Of a DNA stretch of 64,000 nucleotides, positions 18,138-27,982 are shown piece after piece. Both the position numbers and the translations under genes were made by a program. Origin of the DNA: Prolixibacteraceae bacterium (GTDB lineage: Bacteria > Bacteroidota > Bacteroidia > Bacteroidales > Prolixibacteraceae); contig CP081303.1 in the NCBI GenBank assembly GCA_019720755.1, forward strand, positions 2,914,001 through 2,978,000. The letters run 5' to 3'. The notes beneath the pieces are model-generated. The model made no database searches. It was given only the letters and a program-made list of their open reading frames with translations, and had not been told where the DNA came from. Within the stretch, counting starts at the first letter, position 1. Each line of letters opens with the position of its first letter.

Positions 18138-18887
18138 GAGGGTTAAGTATTGTTTACTCTATTGGTCATAACACAAATGTACAACAGTTATTAGGTTTTT
18201 ATGATGGGACAAAAGAGAGTGAAAAGAGTATTGTTTATGATCATATTCTTGAGTTGCCAGAGCAGGCAAAGATAACACTCGACGCAATGCACAATTCAGA
18301 AAATCTGTTGTCTAATATTCACCAAAATAGTCGATTCTATTTGACTCAAATAAAGTCAAATCAGAAGAAATTAAAGGATGACTTAGTGCATACATCCAAT
18401 CATATAAAAGTAGGTGATGTGATGACAGAAACAGACAAATCGCATGGAAGAATAGACATTAGAAGGTACGAAATATTCCCAATCAATACAGAGATGTTAG
18501 AGCCTAGATGGAGTAATAGTGGTATATGTAATATGATTAAAGTGACAAGAGAGAGTCACAATGTAAAGAGAGGTAGAAGGAGTACAGAAACACGATATTA
18601 TATCACCAATTATAATGGGGAAATAGGTGAAATTGCTGGTGCTATTAGAGGTCATTGGAAAATAGAAATAATGAACCGTATTCGTGATGTTAATTTTGGA
18701 GAAGACAAATTAAAGTCATTAGATCATGGATTACAAAAATCAATATCCTCTGTTATGTTGTTTATTTGTAGTGGATTAATGAAAATAAATAGCTACAATA
18801 ACTTGAATATTTTAAGAGAAGAGCTTGTGCGCAATACTGATAAAATACACGATTTCTTCGCCGCTTAAATTTCATGAACAAGCCCTG

Positions 18888-18975
18888 TATCTGTATTTCC
18901 TTTGGAAGCAAAGACAAATTTGCTGTTAGAGTCAAAATTGAAGTACGATTCGATCGTAAGTAATTCTTCAACAAA
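18888..18975 (-). pseudogene. Short coding remnant at the right edge of the ISAs1 element
   Basis: On the minus strand about 29 codons read FVEELLTIESYFNF and then SNSKFVFASKGNTDT, protein-like but unrecognised, running straight into the ISAs1 end. It may be a piece of the gene that formerly occupied this site. Confidence 0.25.
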
Positions 18976-18997
18976 TTAGATCAATAGTCTTTATATA

Positions 18998-19033
18998 CAA
19001 AAATAGCCTACAAGATTGAACTTGCAGGCTATT
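18998..19033 (-). terminator. Intrinsic terminator of the first susCD operon
   Basis: A long stem (AATAGCCT...AGGCTATT) followed on the minus strand by five Ts lies 55 bp after the SusD stop. Confidence 0.85.
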
Positions 19034-19087
19034 CTTTTCATTACGTTTTTTCTCAATTAACTTTTAAGGTTAATTGGGCATCCACAT

Positions 19088-20599
19088 TTATTTGGTTGGT
19101 TGACCATCTTTAAGATTCGCATTGATATCTTGCTCTCTTTCTGGAACATGCCATCTAAATCTCTGAGAACCATCAGGAATAGTTTCAGGAATAACGTTTG
19201 TCTCATCACGTACTAATCCTTTTCCTAGACGAAGAACTTCTCTCATATCATGTCCTTCACCAAACAACTCTTTTCTTTTCTCCAATAAAATCTCCTCTAA
19301 CAGAGTATCGCCAGTACTACCACTTTTCACAGCACCTTTTATACTTCGTTTTTGGATATCAAATAAAAGATTTTGTGCTTCTGTATTTTTACCCATACGA
19401 GCAAAACACTCAGCCTGAACTAAAACCATTTCAGCACCTCTAATATAATTGTAGTCTCCAACAGCAAGATCTCCTTGAATATCTTTTCTAAGTACAGCTC
19501 CTCTTCTTGGAAATTTACCTCCTGCAGAATATGCATCATGACTTTTCATATATCCAGCTGCAGCGCTATAGCCACCATCTTTACCTTTATATGGATAGTA
19601 AGCATTATAATTAGGTTGTTGTATAAAAAAAGCAGTTCTTAGATCGTTAGAGCCAAACTTCTTAACCAATGACTTATTGATTAACAAATCCTCTCCCATT
19701 CCGTCATAAGTATCATGATAAGAAAAGAAATCTCGATAAATAGATCTTAATACTTTAGTATTCGAAAATGCCAAAATAGTTTCTGAACTAATATGAGAAA
19801 TACCTGTAGCATACTCTTCTGACGACATTAATGTCACGCCTTCCATAGCCATTTTTGCCTCTTTTTGGGCCATATCCCAGTTGTGCATATCAAGATAAAT
19901 ACGAGACAACAGCGCATGCACTGCATTGGTATTCATGTAGTTCTGATTATTATCACACCCTTGAAGAGATTTCAATGATTCATTAAAAAGAGCAATTGAT
20001 TTTTTATAAATCTCATCTAACGTATTTCTTTTAGGCTTTACACTATAATCTACATAATCTACAAATGGAATAGCCAAAGATTTACCATTATCCACATGGT
20101 ATGCATTTGCATAAAATCGAGCAACATCGGAATAAACCATTGCCATTACTGCCTTAGCGTCAGCCAAATAGAAATCTTTCAAATCTTTGCCAACTGCTTT
20201 TTCGATATTTTCTTCATTTTTAATTATCGAGTTACAGACCTCTGTAATCCCATAAGTTTGTTCCCAAACAGTAGCACTCCATCCAGTAGTTGCTGAATTT
20301 TTAAGTGCAGCTACATCACTAAAGGTCTGGTTCCATTTATTTCCATATACGACATCATTAGAGACAAAAGAACCACACAGAGGCATTCCTGCTTGATAAA
20401 GACTCCCCGTACTGTTGTTCTTACCCGCAAGCAAATTATATATCCCGATTCGTGTTGCTTTGATCGAACTTGCATTGGAGTAAACTTTATCAGCTTCTAG
20501 TTTAGAAGTTAATTCAGGAACTAAAAAATCCTCACTACAGCCTCCTAAAAACAAGGTAAAAAGTAGTATATATAAAATTCTATTTTTTTTCATCTTCAA
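19088..20599 (-). CDS. SusD/RagB-family surface lipoprotein (pair 1)
   Basis: A 503-residue protein with a lipoprotein signal (lipobox LGGC, C21) followed by SEDF, an acidic export signal typical of surface-exposed Bacteroidota lipoproteins. The rest fits the helical TPR-like SusD fold, including the late ILLEKRKELFGEGHD motif. SusD proteins form the lid of the SusC channel and capture the glycan or peptide ligand. It begins 5 bp after the SusC stop. The ligand is unknown. Confidence 0.95.
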   Translation of the reverse strand: MKMKKNRILYILLFTLFLGGCSEDFLVPELTSKLEADKVYSNASSIKATRIGIYNLLAGKNNSTGSLYQAGMPLCGSFVSNDVVYGNKWNQTFSDVAALKNSATTGWSATVWEQTYGITEVCNSIIKNEENIEKAVGKDLKDFYLADAKAVMAMVYSDVARFYANAYHVDNGKSLAIPFVDYVDYSVKPKRNTLDEIYKKSIALFNESLKSLQGCDNNQNYMNTNAVHALLSRIYLDMHNWDMAQKEAKMAMEGVTLMSSEEYATGISHISSETILAFSNTKVLRSIYRDFFSYHDTYDGMGEDLLINKSLVKKFGSNDLRTAFFIQQPNYNAYYPYKGKDGGYSAAAGYMKSHDAYSAGGKFPRRGAVLRKDIQGDLAVGDYNYIRGAEMVLVQAECFARMGKNTEAQNLLFDIQKRSIKGAVKSGSTGDTLLEEILLEKRKELFGEGHDMREVLRLGKGLVRDETNVIPETIPDGSQRFRWHVPEREQDINANLKDGQPTK

Positions 20600-20604
20600 G
20601 TCAA

Positions 20605-23600
20605 TTAAAAGTTAATATTTACACCAAATCTCACAGTCCTATACATAGGTAAAGTATAACTAGAACCATTACCTGAAAGACTGATCTCTGGATCTCCGGA
20701 CTTCATATCAGTTAGGATAAATAAATTATCAGCATTCACATAGAATCGAAGATTGCTCACTCCCACCTTTTTTGTTATCCTAGAAGGTATAGTATAACCT
20801 AATGTTACGTTCTTCACCTTTAGAAAATCACCGTCAACTAAGAAACGTGTTGAAGTAGAAGAGGAGTGCGACTTGTTGTCCCAAATATTCTGAGGTATAT
20901 CTGTAATATCCCCTTTCTTTTTCCATGAATTCATCGCTTCCACAGCGGATACTCCTGTTTTACTTGATCCATCATGCATCAAGTGAGCATAAGCATAGTC
21001 GTATACATTGCCACCAACAGAATAGATGATCTGGCAGCTTAAATCGAAACCATAGAATTTGAAATCATTATTAAAACCACCAAAGAAATCTGGGGTAGAT
21101 TGACCTACAAAATATTTGGTTGCACTACCATAATCAGATGTCTTCACTTTAGAAACAGCTCCTGTTTTTGGATCCTTTTGATCCATATACCATTGAGGCT
21201 TTCCATTGTCTGGGTTTACACCTGCCCAATCTCTGATAAAATACTCATATCTTGACTTTCCTTGAACATATTTTTTTGTTCCGCTAACCCAAGACTCTGG
21301 AATTTCTACAATTTCATTGATATTCTTCGTAAATGTCAGAACTGTATTCCATTGAAAATGCTTTGTTTTAACCGCCAATGCATTAATTTCAAACTCAATA
21401 CCTCTATTCTCAATTTCACCAACATTTTTAGTAACCGAACTGAAACCAGTTGTATATGGAATAGGACGATCCATCAAAAGAGAACTTGTATTTCTCTTAT
21501 AAACTTCTAAAGTACCAGAGATACGGTGAAGAAGAGAGTAATCGATACCTAGAGATAAGTTATCTTGTTTCTCCCATCCCAAATCATAATTTGGTAAGTT
21601 ATTATGAACAATACCCAGATCAGAAAGATAACTATAGCCAAATCCATAGTAATCCCCATATTTATAGGATCCAATGCCATCATTTCCTGTTACTCCATAA
21701 GAGCCACGTAATTTCAAATTATCAATCACATCACTCTCTTTCAAAAAGTCTTCCTGTGAAATTCTCCATGAAGCTCCTACCGACCAGAAATTACCCCAAC
21801 GGTTGTTCGGTCCAAATTTTGAAGAACCATCTCTACGGAATGATCCATCAATATAATATTTATCCATCAAGCTGTAACGAATACGTGACAAATAGGATAA
21901 GGACGTAGATTCTAAGGTTGATGAAGAAGGTTTCTGTGGATCGACCCCATAACTCAATTCATTACTAACATCCCCCATAGGAAGGCCATAAATACTTGCT
22001 CCTGTAGTATTTTTATGATAATAGTAAGATTCTGCACCCGCAAGAATTTCAATATGGTGTACTGCTGCAAAATCGGTCTCATAAACAAAATCGCTATGTG
22101 CATAATATCTTCTAGTAAAGACGTCACTTCTATAAGAACGACCATTGTTTGTAACCCCAGATCCATGTAGATTGTTCGTATAAGAAGAACTTCTAGATCC
22201 ATAAGCTTTTGCGGAACCATTTACATTTAAAGTTAATCCTTTCGCTGGCTTAATTCTTATAAAAGGGGCAATGTACGCACTGAAGTAATAATCATTAGAT
22301 TCATCTAATTCCATAAGACCAACTGGATTATAACCCTGATAATTAGGATTATCATAGTTATACTGCTTATTTCCATTATAATCTAGATCATACGCATACT
22401 CATATGTCCCATCAGGTTTCTCCTTCACCTTTTTCATCTTATACATTGGAGCAGTAGGAGTGATAGAATTAGACATATAATACATGTTATTCTCATTTGC
22501 AGCATCTGTATATGTTCCAGAACCTTGATAATAGCTTAAGTTGATTTTTAAACCCATATCTACAATTGGTGAAACTTTGGTATCAAAAGAGAATCTTGAA
22601 TTGAAGTTATCATATTTTGATTCTTCCACAAAACCTTTATACTTAGAATAGAAGTTAGACCAACTATAGTTTGTTTTGCCATTGTTTCCTCTAATAGAGA
22701 AAATATACTCATCCAAATCTGCTGGTTTTAATACAGCATCTCTCCAATTGGTAGAGTATAACAATTGTGCTTTCTCGTCTAATTTACCATCAGCACCAAT
22801 TGGATATGTCATATTGTAAGGATTATGTCCTAATTTAGCATTGGTCTTTTGGTTACTATAATTGGTACAGAACTCATCATCTTTTCCATAACCCTTCGCA
22901 TAATTATAGAGTCCTTCATGAATATATTGGTAATGCTGTCCTGCATCCATATAATCAAAGTCAGGATCAATTGGATCGATATTTGATTTTTTATAGGAGA
23001 ACTGAATCTGTGGTTTTTTAAGCTTCGATCCTGTCTTGGTTGTGATCAAAATAACTCCATTCGCTCCTTTAGAACCATAAAGAGCAGTAGAAGAAGCATC
23101 CTTTAATATGGTCATACTTGCGATATCTTCATCACTTGGAGTAGGAGCACCAATAACCCCATCCACAACATACAAAGGTCCAGATGAAGCATTGAAAGAT
23201 CCATATCCTCTAATACGAACCGAACCTCCTACAACCTGAACACCAGCTACGGTACCCTGAAGAGCCTTTGTAATACCTCCAGAGGTTTTTAAAACTTCTT
23301 CCGATTTTACGGTTGTTGCAGATCCAGTAAAGCTCTCTTTCTTCGCAGTACCATAAGCAACTACAATCACATCATCTAAATCTACCTGTGAGGATTTTAA
23401 TTGAACTTTAAATTCTGTTTTTGATCCAATAGTTAATTCTTGTTCCGTCATTCCTACATAAGAAATTCTTAAAACCTTAGAATCATTTGGAACTTTTAGT
23501 TGGAATTTTCCATCATAATCTGTTACAGCACCGATAGTAGTACCTTTAACTACAACAGACGCTCCTGGAATAGGGGAGTTATCCTCCGCAGATGTGACAA

Positions 23601-23682
23601 CACCTTTCAAGACCTTGGACTGTGCCCAAGAAGATTGCACACACATTAGAATGCATACAAATAACATTAATACTCGATTCAT
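20605..23682 (-). CDS. SusC/RagA-family TonB-linked outer-membrane transporter (pair 1)
   Basis: A 1,025-residue protein: signal peptide (1-20), carboxypeptidase-like regulatory domain (about 25-105), TonB-box region (DDVIVVAYGTAKKES), plug (about 115-220, with VRIRGYGSF and ILKDASSTALYG), then a 22-strand-type barrel ending in an aromatic C-terminus (RFGVNINF). In the plug it reads GVQVVGGSVRIRG, about eight residues shorter than the partner at 30977. No STN domain, glycosidase or sigma/anti-sigma pair is adjacent, so regulation is not by a linked ECF system. Confidence 0.96.
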   Translation of the reverse strand: MNRVLMLFVCILMCVQSSWAQSKVLKGVVTSAEDNSPIPGASVVVKGTTIGAVTDYDGKFQLKVPNDSKVLRISYVGMTEQELTIGSKTEFKVQLKSSQVDLDDVIVVAYGTAKKESFTGSATTVKSEEVLKTSGGITKALQGTVAGVQVVGGSVRIRGYGSFNASSGPLYVVDGVIGAPTPSDEDIASMTILKDASSTALYGSKGANGVILITTKTGSKLKKPQIQFSYKKSNIDPIDPDFDYMDAGQHYQYIHEGLYNYAKGYGKDDEFCTNYSNQKTNAKLGHNPYNMTYPIGADGKLDEKAQLLYSTNWRDAVLKPADLDEYIFSIRGNNGKTNYSWSNFYSKYKGFVEESKYDNFNSRFSFDTKVSPIVDMGLKINLSYYQGSGTYTDAANENNMYYMSNSITPTAPMYKMKKVKEKPDGTYEYAYDLDYNGNKQYNYDNPNYQGYNPVGLMELDESNDYYFSAYIAPFIRIKPAKGLTLNVNGSAKAYGSRSSSYTNNLHGSGVTNNGRSYRSDVFTRRYYAHSDFVYETDFAAVHHIEILAGAESYYYHKNTTGASIYGLPMGDVSNELSYGVDPQKPSSSTLESTSLSYLSRIRYSLMDKYYIDGSFRRDGSSKFGPNNRWGNFWSVGASWRISQEDFLKESDVIDNLKLRGSYGVTGNDGIGSYKYGDYYGFGYSYLSDLGIVHNNLPNYDLGWEKQDNLSLGIDYSLLHRISGTLEVYKRNTSSLLMDRPIPYTTGFSSVTKNVGEIENRGIEFEINALAVKTKHFQWNTVLTFTKNINEIVEIPESWVSGTKKYVQGKSRYEYFIRDWAGVNPDNGKPQWYMDQKDPKTGAVSKVKTSDYGSATKYFVGQSTPDFFGGFNNDFKFYGFDLSCQIIYSVGGNVYDYAYAHLMHDGSSKTGVSAVEAMNSWKKKGDITDIPQNIWDNKSHSSSTSTRFLVDGDFLKVKNVTLGYTIPSRITKKVGVSNLRFYVNADNLFILTDMKSGDPEISLSGNGSSYTLPMYRTVRFGVNINF

Positions 23683-23707
23683 AGATGTATTATATTTGAT
23701 TTAACAT
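23650..23707 (-). promoter_or_regulatory. 58-nt block around the susC start shared with the second susC
   Basis: Twenty-five nt upstream and the first 33 coding nt are identical, with one mismatch, to 30952-31009. The sequences before the block differ and the coding sequence after it drifts normally. The stretch covers the ribosome-binding and start region and so could be a shared target for translational control. Confidence 0.55.
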
Positions 23708-23961
23708 ATATATATCACACACACAATGGTGTTTTTAGATATATCTAGTTTAAGAGAAGAGGATTCAATGTTTTATTGCCAAGCAACAAGGGTTATTGAA
23801 CCACATAAACTTCTCTTTTTTTACATTAATGAAGTCGTGAAACAATGAAGATTCTACTACGTTATATATAGAAGTAAGAATAGTTTGAGTTGATATAATT
23901 ATATCGTATAATTACCAAAAATTACTAGATGGGTACTACTCAAATGTGCTCCATTTTTTCC

Positions 23962-23995
23962 AAACTCCTGAGTCCGCCAACTCGGGAGTTTTCAC
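23962..23995 (+). terminator. Terminator-like hairpin antisense to the susC leader (pair 1)
   Basis: AAACTCC...GGAGTTT with an inner GAGT/ACTC extension forms a stem of about 12 bp followed by Ts on the plus strand, opposite to susC. It lies 280-309 bp upstream of the susC start. A matching hairpin is found at the same distance from the second susC (30665-30694). Confidence 0.55.
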
Positions 23996-24815
23996 TTCAT
24001 TAGCGATTTCTATAAGCCAAGTTAATAATATTTTTAATATATATTTACACAAATCTACGACTATATGCTATTTTTTAACTTTAAAGTTGCAAATTGTGAC
24101 TTTTTACATACTTTTTGACTATATCTCTCAAAAGAGCATTAGTAAAGTATGACATAAGTTATATGAAAAAAAAGCAATTACATGATATAAGTTATTTACA
24201 AAGATAGAATAGATTCTATGGTGTATTTATACAATATCAATATTACCTTTCTTCGTCGACACCTTACATTAAACTATTTTTAATATTTGCATTTAAATCA
24301 CAACCATTATTTTCAATTTACCCCATCACAACGATACCAATAACAGATCATAATATATGTATTACATTGTCATCACAATGATAAGATGAATTAATAAATA
24401 TTAAACCACAACCACAAAAACATTCATATCACCACATTGACAATAGATTACAAACCTATATCTCAAAATAATCGAACAAGAATCTCTATTCAATTTGCTT
24501 TTTCGCCTAAGAACAAATTCGTTCTAAAAATTATTATATGTGAAAAAACATCACATATAATAGTAAACTCTTGTATCATCCACTCTTCAAAAAAAGAGAA
24601 AAAACAAACAATTGAGTATTAAAATATGACTATCTAAACTTGGATACAGACCATCAATGGAATTTATGGCGTTCAATAATTAATGTGCGGCTAAACTTTT
24701 TGTCCTGTAAAAAATCGAATTTTCAAGGCATTCGTGGATTCATTAACATTTGCAACACTTTCTCTGATAATGCCCCTGACAGATTACACTCCTAGTTTAA
24801 CTATGGATTGAAGGG

Positions 24816-24881
24816 TACTTTGTCCATGGTTTGTCCATGGTTTGTCCATACTTTGTCCATCGATTCTCCATCGATTCGATG
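24816..24881. repeat. 11-bp-period direct repeats (TTTGTCCA units)
   Basis: Six head-to-tail 11-bp units: TACTTTGTCCA, TGGTTTGTCCA, TGGTTTGTCCA, TACTTTGTCCA, TCGATTCTCCA, TCGATTCGATG. The period equals that of the repeats at 7768 and 59369, although the unit sequence differs. Confidence 0.85.
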
Positions 24882-25236
24882 GTTGAAGCATGAGTAAGAG
24901 ATGAACATTCCATGAATAAAGTGATATTCAAACTAGGGTTAAGGCAGATTGATATACTCATGTAAGATGCAGAATGAGGCTATTGCAAACTGACAGGAAA
25001 AGGGTGTAATTTCGATTCTTTGCTTTCTACAGCTGATATGCATAAGGTCATCATTCTCCTTAATGTCTCCGTTATTTTTAAACTTATAAACGAATTTCTT
25101 ATCTTTATATATCAATAAACATTCATTATCTCTGATTACACTTCATGAGTAATGAAGTTGATACAATAAGAAATATATCTTTGTTCTCAATTCGAACATA
25201 TATTCCAAGTTGTAATTTATCACAATCTTCATATCT

Positions 25237-27363
25237 ATGACATCTCTCGAAATTAAACATATAAGCGAATCGCTAGGACTTCGCTCATTTCAAGTTGAAA
25301 ATACGATAGCACTTTTTGAGGAAGGTGCAACAGTCCCGTTTATCGCACGCTATCGCAAAGAACGTACCGACTCTTTAGACGAGGTTATTATCGCAGAGAT
25401 ACAACAATGTAAAGAGAAATGGGATGTCCTGAATAAAAGGAAAAAAGCAGTTCTAAAAAGTATTGAAACTCAAAATCTTCTAACCGAGACATTGAAAACT
25501 CAAATAGAAGAAGTAACGGAAATACAACAATTAGAAGACATCTATCTTCCATACAAACCTAAACGCCGCACCAAAGCTACGATTGCCAGAGAGAATGGGT
25601 TAGAACCATTGGCAAAGATGCTAATGAAACAAAACAATGCAAATATCGAACATGTTGCAGAGAAATATCTAAATAACAACATTCAAAAACCTTTAGAAGC
25701 TATAGAAGGAGCACAGAATATTATTGCAGAATGGGTCAATGAAAACGCCATTGCTAGAGATATTGTTCGTGATGGTTTTCAACGAGAATCATCTATCGAA
25801 GCTAAAGTTGTAAAAGGGAAAGAGGAAGAAGGAGATAAATATTCTAACTATTTCGAATGGAGAGAAGCAATCTCAAAATGCCCTTCACACCGAATGTTAG
25901 CAATGAGAAGAGCCGAAAAAGAGGGGGTGCTCAAGATTGCAATTTCATCAAATAATGATAGAATCACTTCGCGATTGAATGGGCTTTTTGTTAAGAAAAA
26001 CGGCACTTGTCATGAAATGATAGAAGAGGCTGTTCACGATGGGTATAAACGTCTTCTGATGCCTTCGATCTGTACTGAGGTTTTGAAAAACAGCAAAGAG
26101 GAGGCTGACAAAGAGGCAATTTCTGTTTTTTGTGAAAATCTGAAGCAACTACTGCTCTCAGCCCCATTAGGCGAAAAGCGTATTATGGCACTAGACCCAG
26201 GATTCCGTACTGGGTGCAAATTAGTATGCCTTGACCAACATGGTTATCCTAGACACAACGAAACCATTTTTCCTCATAAAGGAAAATTAGATTACCAGAG
26301 AGCACAGAAAAAGGTAGCACAACTTGCCAATGCCCATAAAATTGATGCCATCGCGATTGGAAATGGAACTGCAAGTAGAGAGACAGAAGCCTTTATTAAA
26401 AGAGTCCCTTTTGATCGAGACCTTTCTGTTTTTATTGTAAGCGAAGATGGTGCTTCAATCTATTCCGCTTCAAAAGTTGCAAGAGATGAGTTTCCTGAAT
26501 ACGATATTACTGTAAGGGGTGCTATATCTATTGGTAGAAGACTCATGGATCCACTAGCGGAACTAGTAAAAATAGATCCACAGAGCATTGGCGTTGGTCA
26601 ATACCAACATGATGTAGATCAAAAATTATTAAAAGAGGGATTGGATAGAGTGGTCTCTTCTTGTGTGAACCGTGTTGGAGTCAATGTAAACACAGCCTCA
26701 ACACACCTTCTACACTATGTCTCTGGATTGGGACCTACTTTGGCAAAAAACATTGTGGAGTATCGTAAAGAGAATGGAGCTTTTACCTCAAGGAAACAGC
26801 TAAAGAAGGTGAAACTGATGGGGGATAAATCTTTTGAACAGTGTGCAGGCTTTCTACGAATTGATTCGGCTGCAAATCCTCTAGACAATTCGGCAGTACA
26901 CCCAGAAGCATATTCCATCGTCACCCAAATGTCCAAAGATCTTGGCGTAACCACAGAAGCGCTTATTGGGAATGAAAACCTATGCGATCAGATCGACATC
27001 TACCGTTACGCAACTGAAAAACTTGGAGTTCCTACGCTTTTAGACATCATAGAAGAGCTAAAAAAGCCAGGAGTAGATCCGAGAGATGAAATAGAGACAT
27101 TTAAGTTTGCTGAAAATATCTTTAAGCTAGAAGATATTACTGTTGGAATGATCCTTCCTGGAATCGTTACCAATATCACAAATTTTGGTGCATTTGTTGA
27201 TGTAGGTATAAAACAGCAAGGACTGGTACACATATCTGAAATGGCAGACCGTTTTATCTCCGATCCAAATGAAGTGGTAAAATTACATCAACATATTAAG
27301 GTAAAAGTGATAGATATTGATCTAGCTAGAAAGCGTCTACAACTCTCTTTAAAACAGATTTAG
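25237..27363 (+). CDS. tex: Tex-family S1 RNA-binding transcription accessory protein
   Basis: A 708-residue protein of usual Tex length and layout: an N-terminal helical Tex domain, a YqgF-like RNase-H fold (MALDPGFRTGCKLV, about residue 321), a helix-hairpin-helix part (NTASTHLLHYVSGLGPTLA) and a C-terminal S1 domain (about 637-708, GIVTNITNFGAFVDVG). Tex binds nucleic acids and associates with the transcription machinery; in several bacteria it affects stress tolerance. It is monocistronic with a terminator 40 bp downstream. Confidence 0.96.
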   Translation: MTSLEIKHISESLGLRSFQVENTIALFEEGATVPFIARYRKERTDSLDEVIIAEIQQCKEKWDVLNKRKKAVLKSIETQNLLTETLKTQIEEVTEIQQLEDIYLPYKPKRRTKATIARENGLEPLAKMLMKQNNANIEHVAEKYLNNNIQKPLEAIEGAQNIIAEWVNENAIARDIVRDGFQRESSIEAKVVKGKEEEGDKYSNYFEWREAISKCPSHRMLAMRRAEKEGVLKIAISSNNDRITSRLNGLFVKKNGTCHEMIEEAVHDGYKRLLMPSICTEVLKNSKEEADKEAISVFCENLKQLLLSAPLGEKRIMALDPGFRTGCKLVCLDQHGYPRHNETIFPHKGKLDYQRAQKKVAQLANAHKIDAIAIGNGTASRETEAFIKRVPFDRDLSVFIVSEDGASIYSASKVARDEFPEYDITVRGAISIGRRLMDPLAELVKIDPQSIGVGQYQHDVDQKLLKEGLDRVVSSCVNRVGVNVNTASTHLLHYVSGLGPTLAKNIVEYRKENGAFTSRKQLKKVKLMGDKSFEQCAGFLRIDSAANPLDNSAVHPEAYSIVTQMSKDLGVTTEALIGNENLCDQIDIYRYATEKLGVPTLLDIIEELKKPGVDPRDEIETFKFAENIFKLEDITVGMILPGIVTNITNFGAFVDVGIKQQGLVHISEMADRFISDPNEVVKLHQHIKVKVIDIDLARKRLQLSLKQI

Positions 27364-27403
27364 TTTTTAAATTCGGATTAAATTTTCGTTTTATTTATAA
27401 GAC

Positions 27404-27437
27404 AAAGGAGTCATTCTAATAAATAAATGACTCCTTT
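27404..27437 (+). terminator. Intrinsic terminator after tex
   Basis: An 11-bp perfect stem (AAAGGAGTCAT) ends in a T-rich stretch. It also faces the end of the convergent small gene and may serve both. Confidence 0.8.
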
Positions 27438-27497
27438 CTTTATTAAGATACAAGCATGCTATCTAAGTAGTAAGATACTCGCTATAAAGAGAAAGAA

Positions 27498-27749
27498 TTA
27501 GTCTTCCTCTTCATCCAATAATTCCTCTTGATAATCAAGTTCTGCTTCAAGAAAGGCATCAGCTTGTGCAATTAGATCTCCAATAAGTTCAACGGACTCA
27601 GGCTGATCATCAAACCAAACAATAACGGGTTTAGAAGGGATTCCTTCATCTCCTGACTCTACAATAAAACGAGGAGTCTCTGTGTGTAACACGTAAACCT
27701 TATCAGGATCTACTTGGGCGTTATCTGCAATTAAAAACTTTGGTAACAT
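27498..27749 (-). CDS. Conserved small acidic protein, unknown function
   Basis: An 83-residue protein beginning MLPKFLIADNAQ, with VYVLHTETPRFIVESGDEG in the middle and a strongly acidic tail (EELLDEEED). I recall similar small proteins from other Bacteroidota but no function. The frame is open 54 nt upstream, but ATG 27749 gives the start expected from the compact conserved part. It is convergent with tex. Confidence 0.7.
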   Translation of the reverse strand: MLPKFLIADNAQVDPDKVYVLHTETPRFIVESGDEGIPSKPVIVWFDDQPESVELIGDLIAQADAFLEAELDYQEELLDEEED

Positions 27750-27982
27750 AGCTATTCTCTTTAGACAAGAAGCTAAAAACAGCTTCTTTATTTCGTTTGA
27801 CAAAGCTATAAATTATTTCATCTAAATGGTCAAACATTAATTTTTATAGAAATAAATACAAAAAGTAGATCAATAGAGGTATAATTCACAATTAATATAA
27901 AATTATATACATATATTTAAATTTTGTGATAGTATCGAATTGTAATATTATCACAGACTTCGACAATCAAATGCAAATATAT

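Larger units (their letters stand above)
16441..18868 (+). pseudogene. ISAs1-family transposase split by ISL3 insertion
   Basis: Codons 1-129 lie in 16441-16828 and the rest in 18138-18868. Joining them after removal of the insert and one 8-bp duplicate gives an uninterrupted 372-residue frame reading ...WISIDGKELRGSID and then LSIVYSIGHNTN across the junction, with the late RGHWKIEIMNRIRDVNFGEDK motif. The gene is therefore intact except for the insertion, and precise excision would restore it. Confidence 0.92.
16359..18887 (+). mobile_element. ISAs1-family element A, interrupted by an ISL3-family element
   Basis: Inverted ends match perfectly over at least 17 bp: CAGGGCTTGTTCATGAA at 16359 and its complement ending at 18887. 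Without the inserted ISL3 and one copy of its target duplication the element is 1,220 bp, a normal ISAs1 size. The outer flanks (TCTCGTTG left, TATCTGTA right) are not duplicates, so the locus was rearranged after or during insertion. Confidence 0.9.
23708..25236. other. Intergenic region between susC (pair 1) and tex
   Basis: About 1.5 kb without a convincing gene. It contains the susC leader, an antisense terminator-like hairpin (23962-23995) and an 11-bp-period repeat (24816-24881). The part 24660-24800 is less AT-rich than its surroundings and may be a decayed repeat or coding remnant, but only short broken frames are seen there. Promoters could not be placed with confidence. Confidence 0.6.

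Noticed and set aside
18762-18974. 70-codon minus-strand ORF at the ISAs1 right end
   Set aside because: Most of it is antisense to the ISAs1 transposase; the protein-like remnant there is in another frame.
24660-24800. Possible structured RNA or decayed ORF before the repeat array
   Set aside because: Only short frames with stops on each strand, and no recognisable RNA family; evidence is too thin to list as a feature.
24816-24881. Plasmid-type iterons or replication origin
   Set aside because: No rep or dnaA gene is nearby and the array lies in a chromosomal gene context; two related arrays exist elsewhere in the window.
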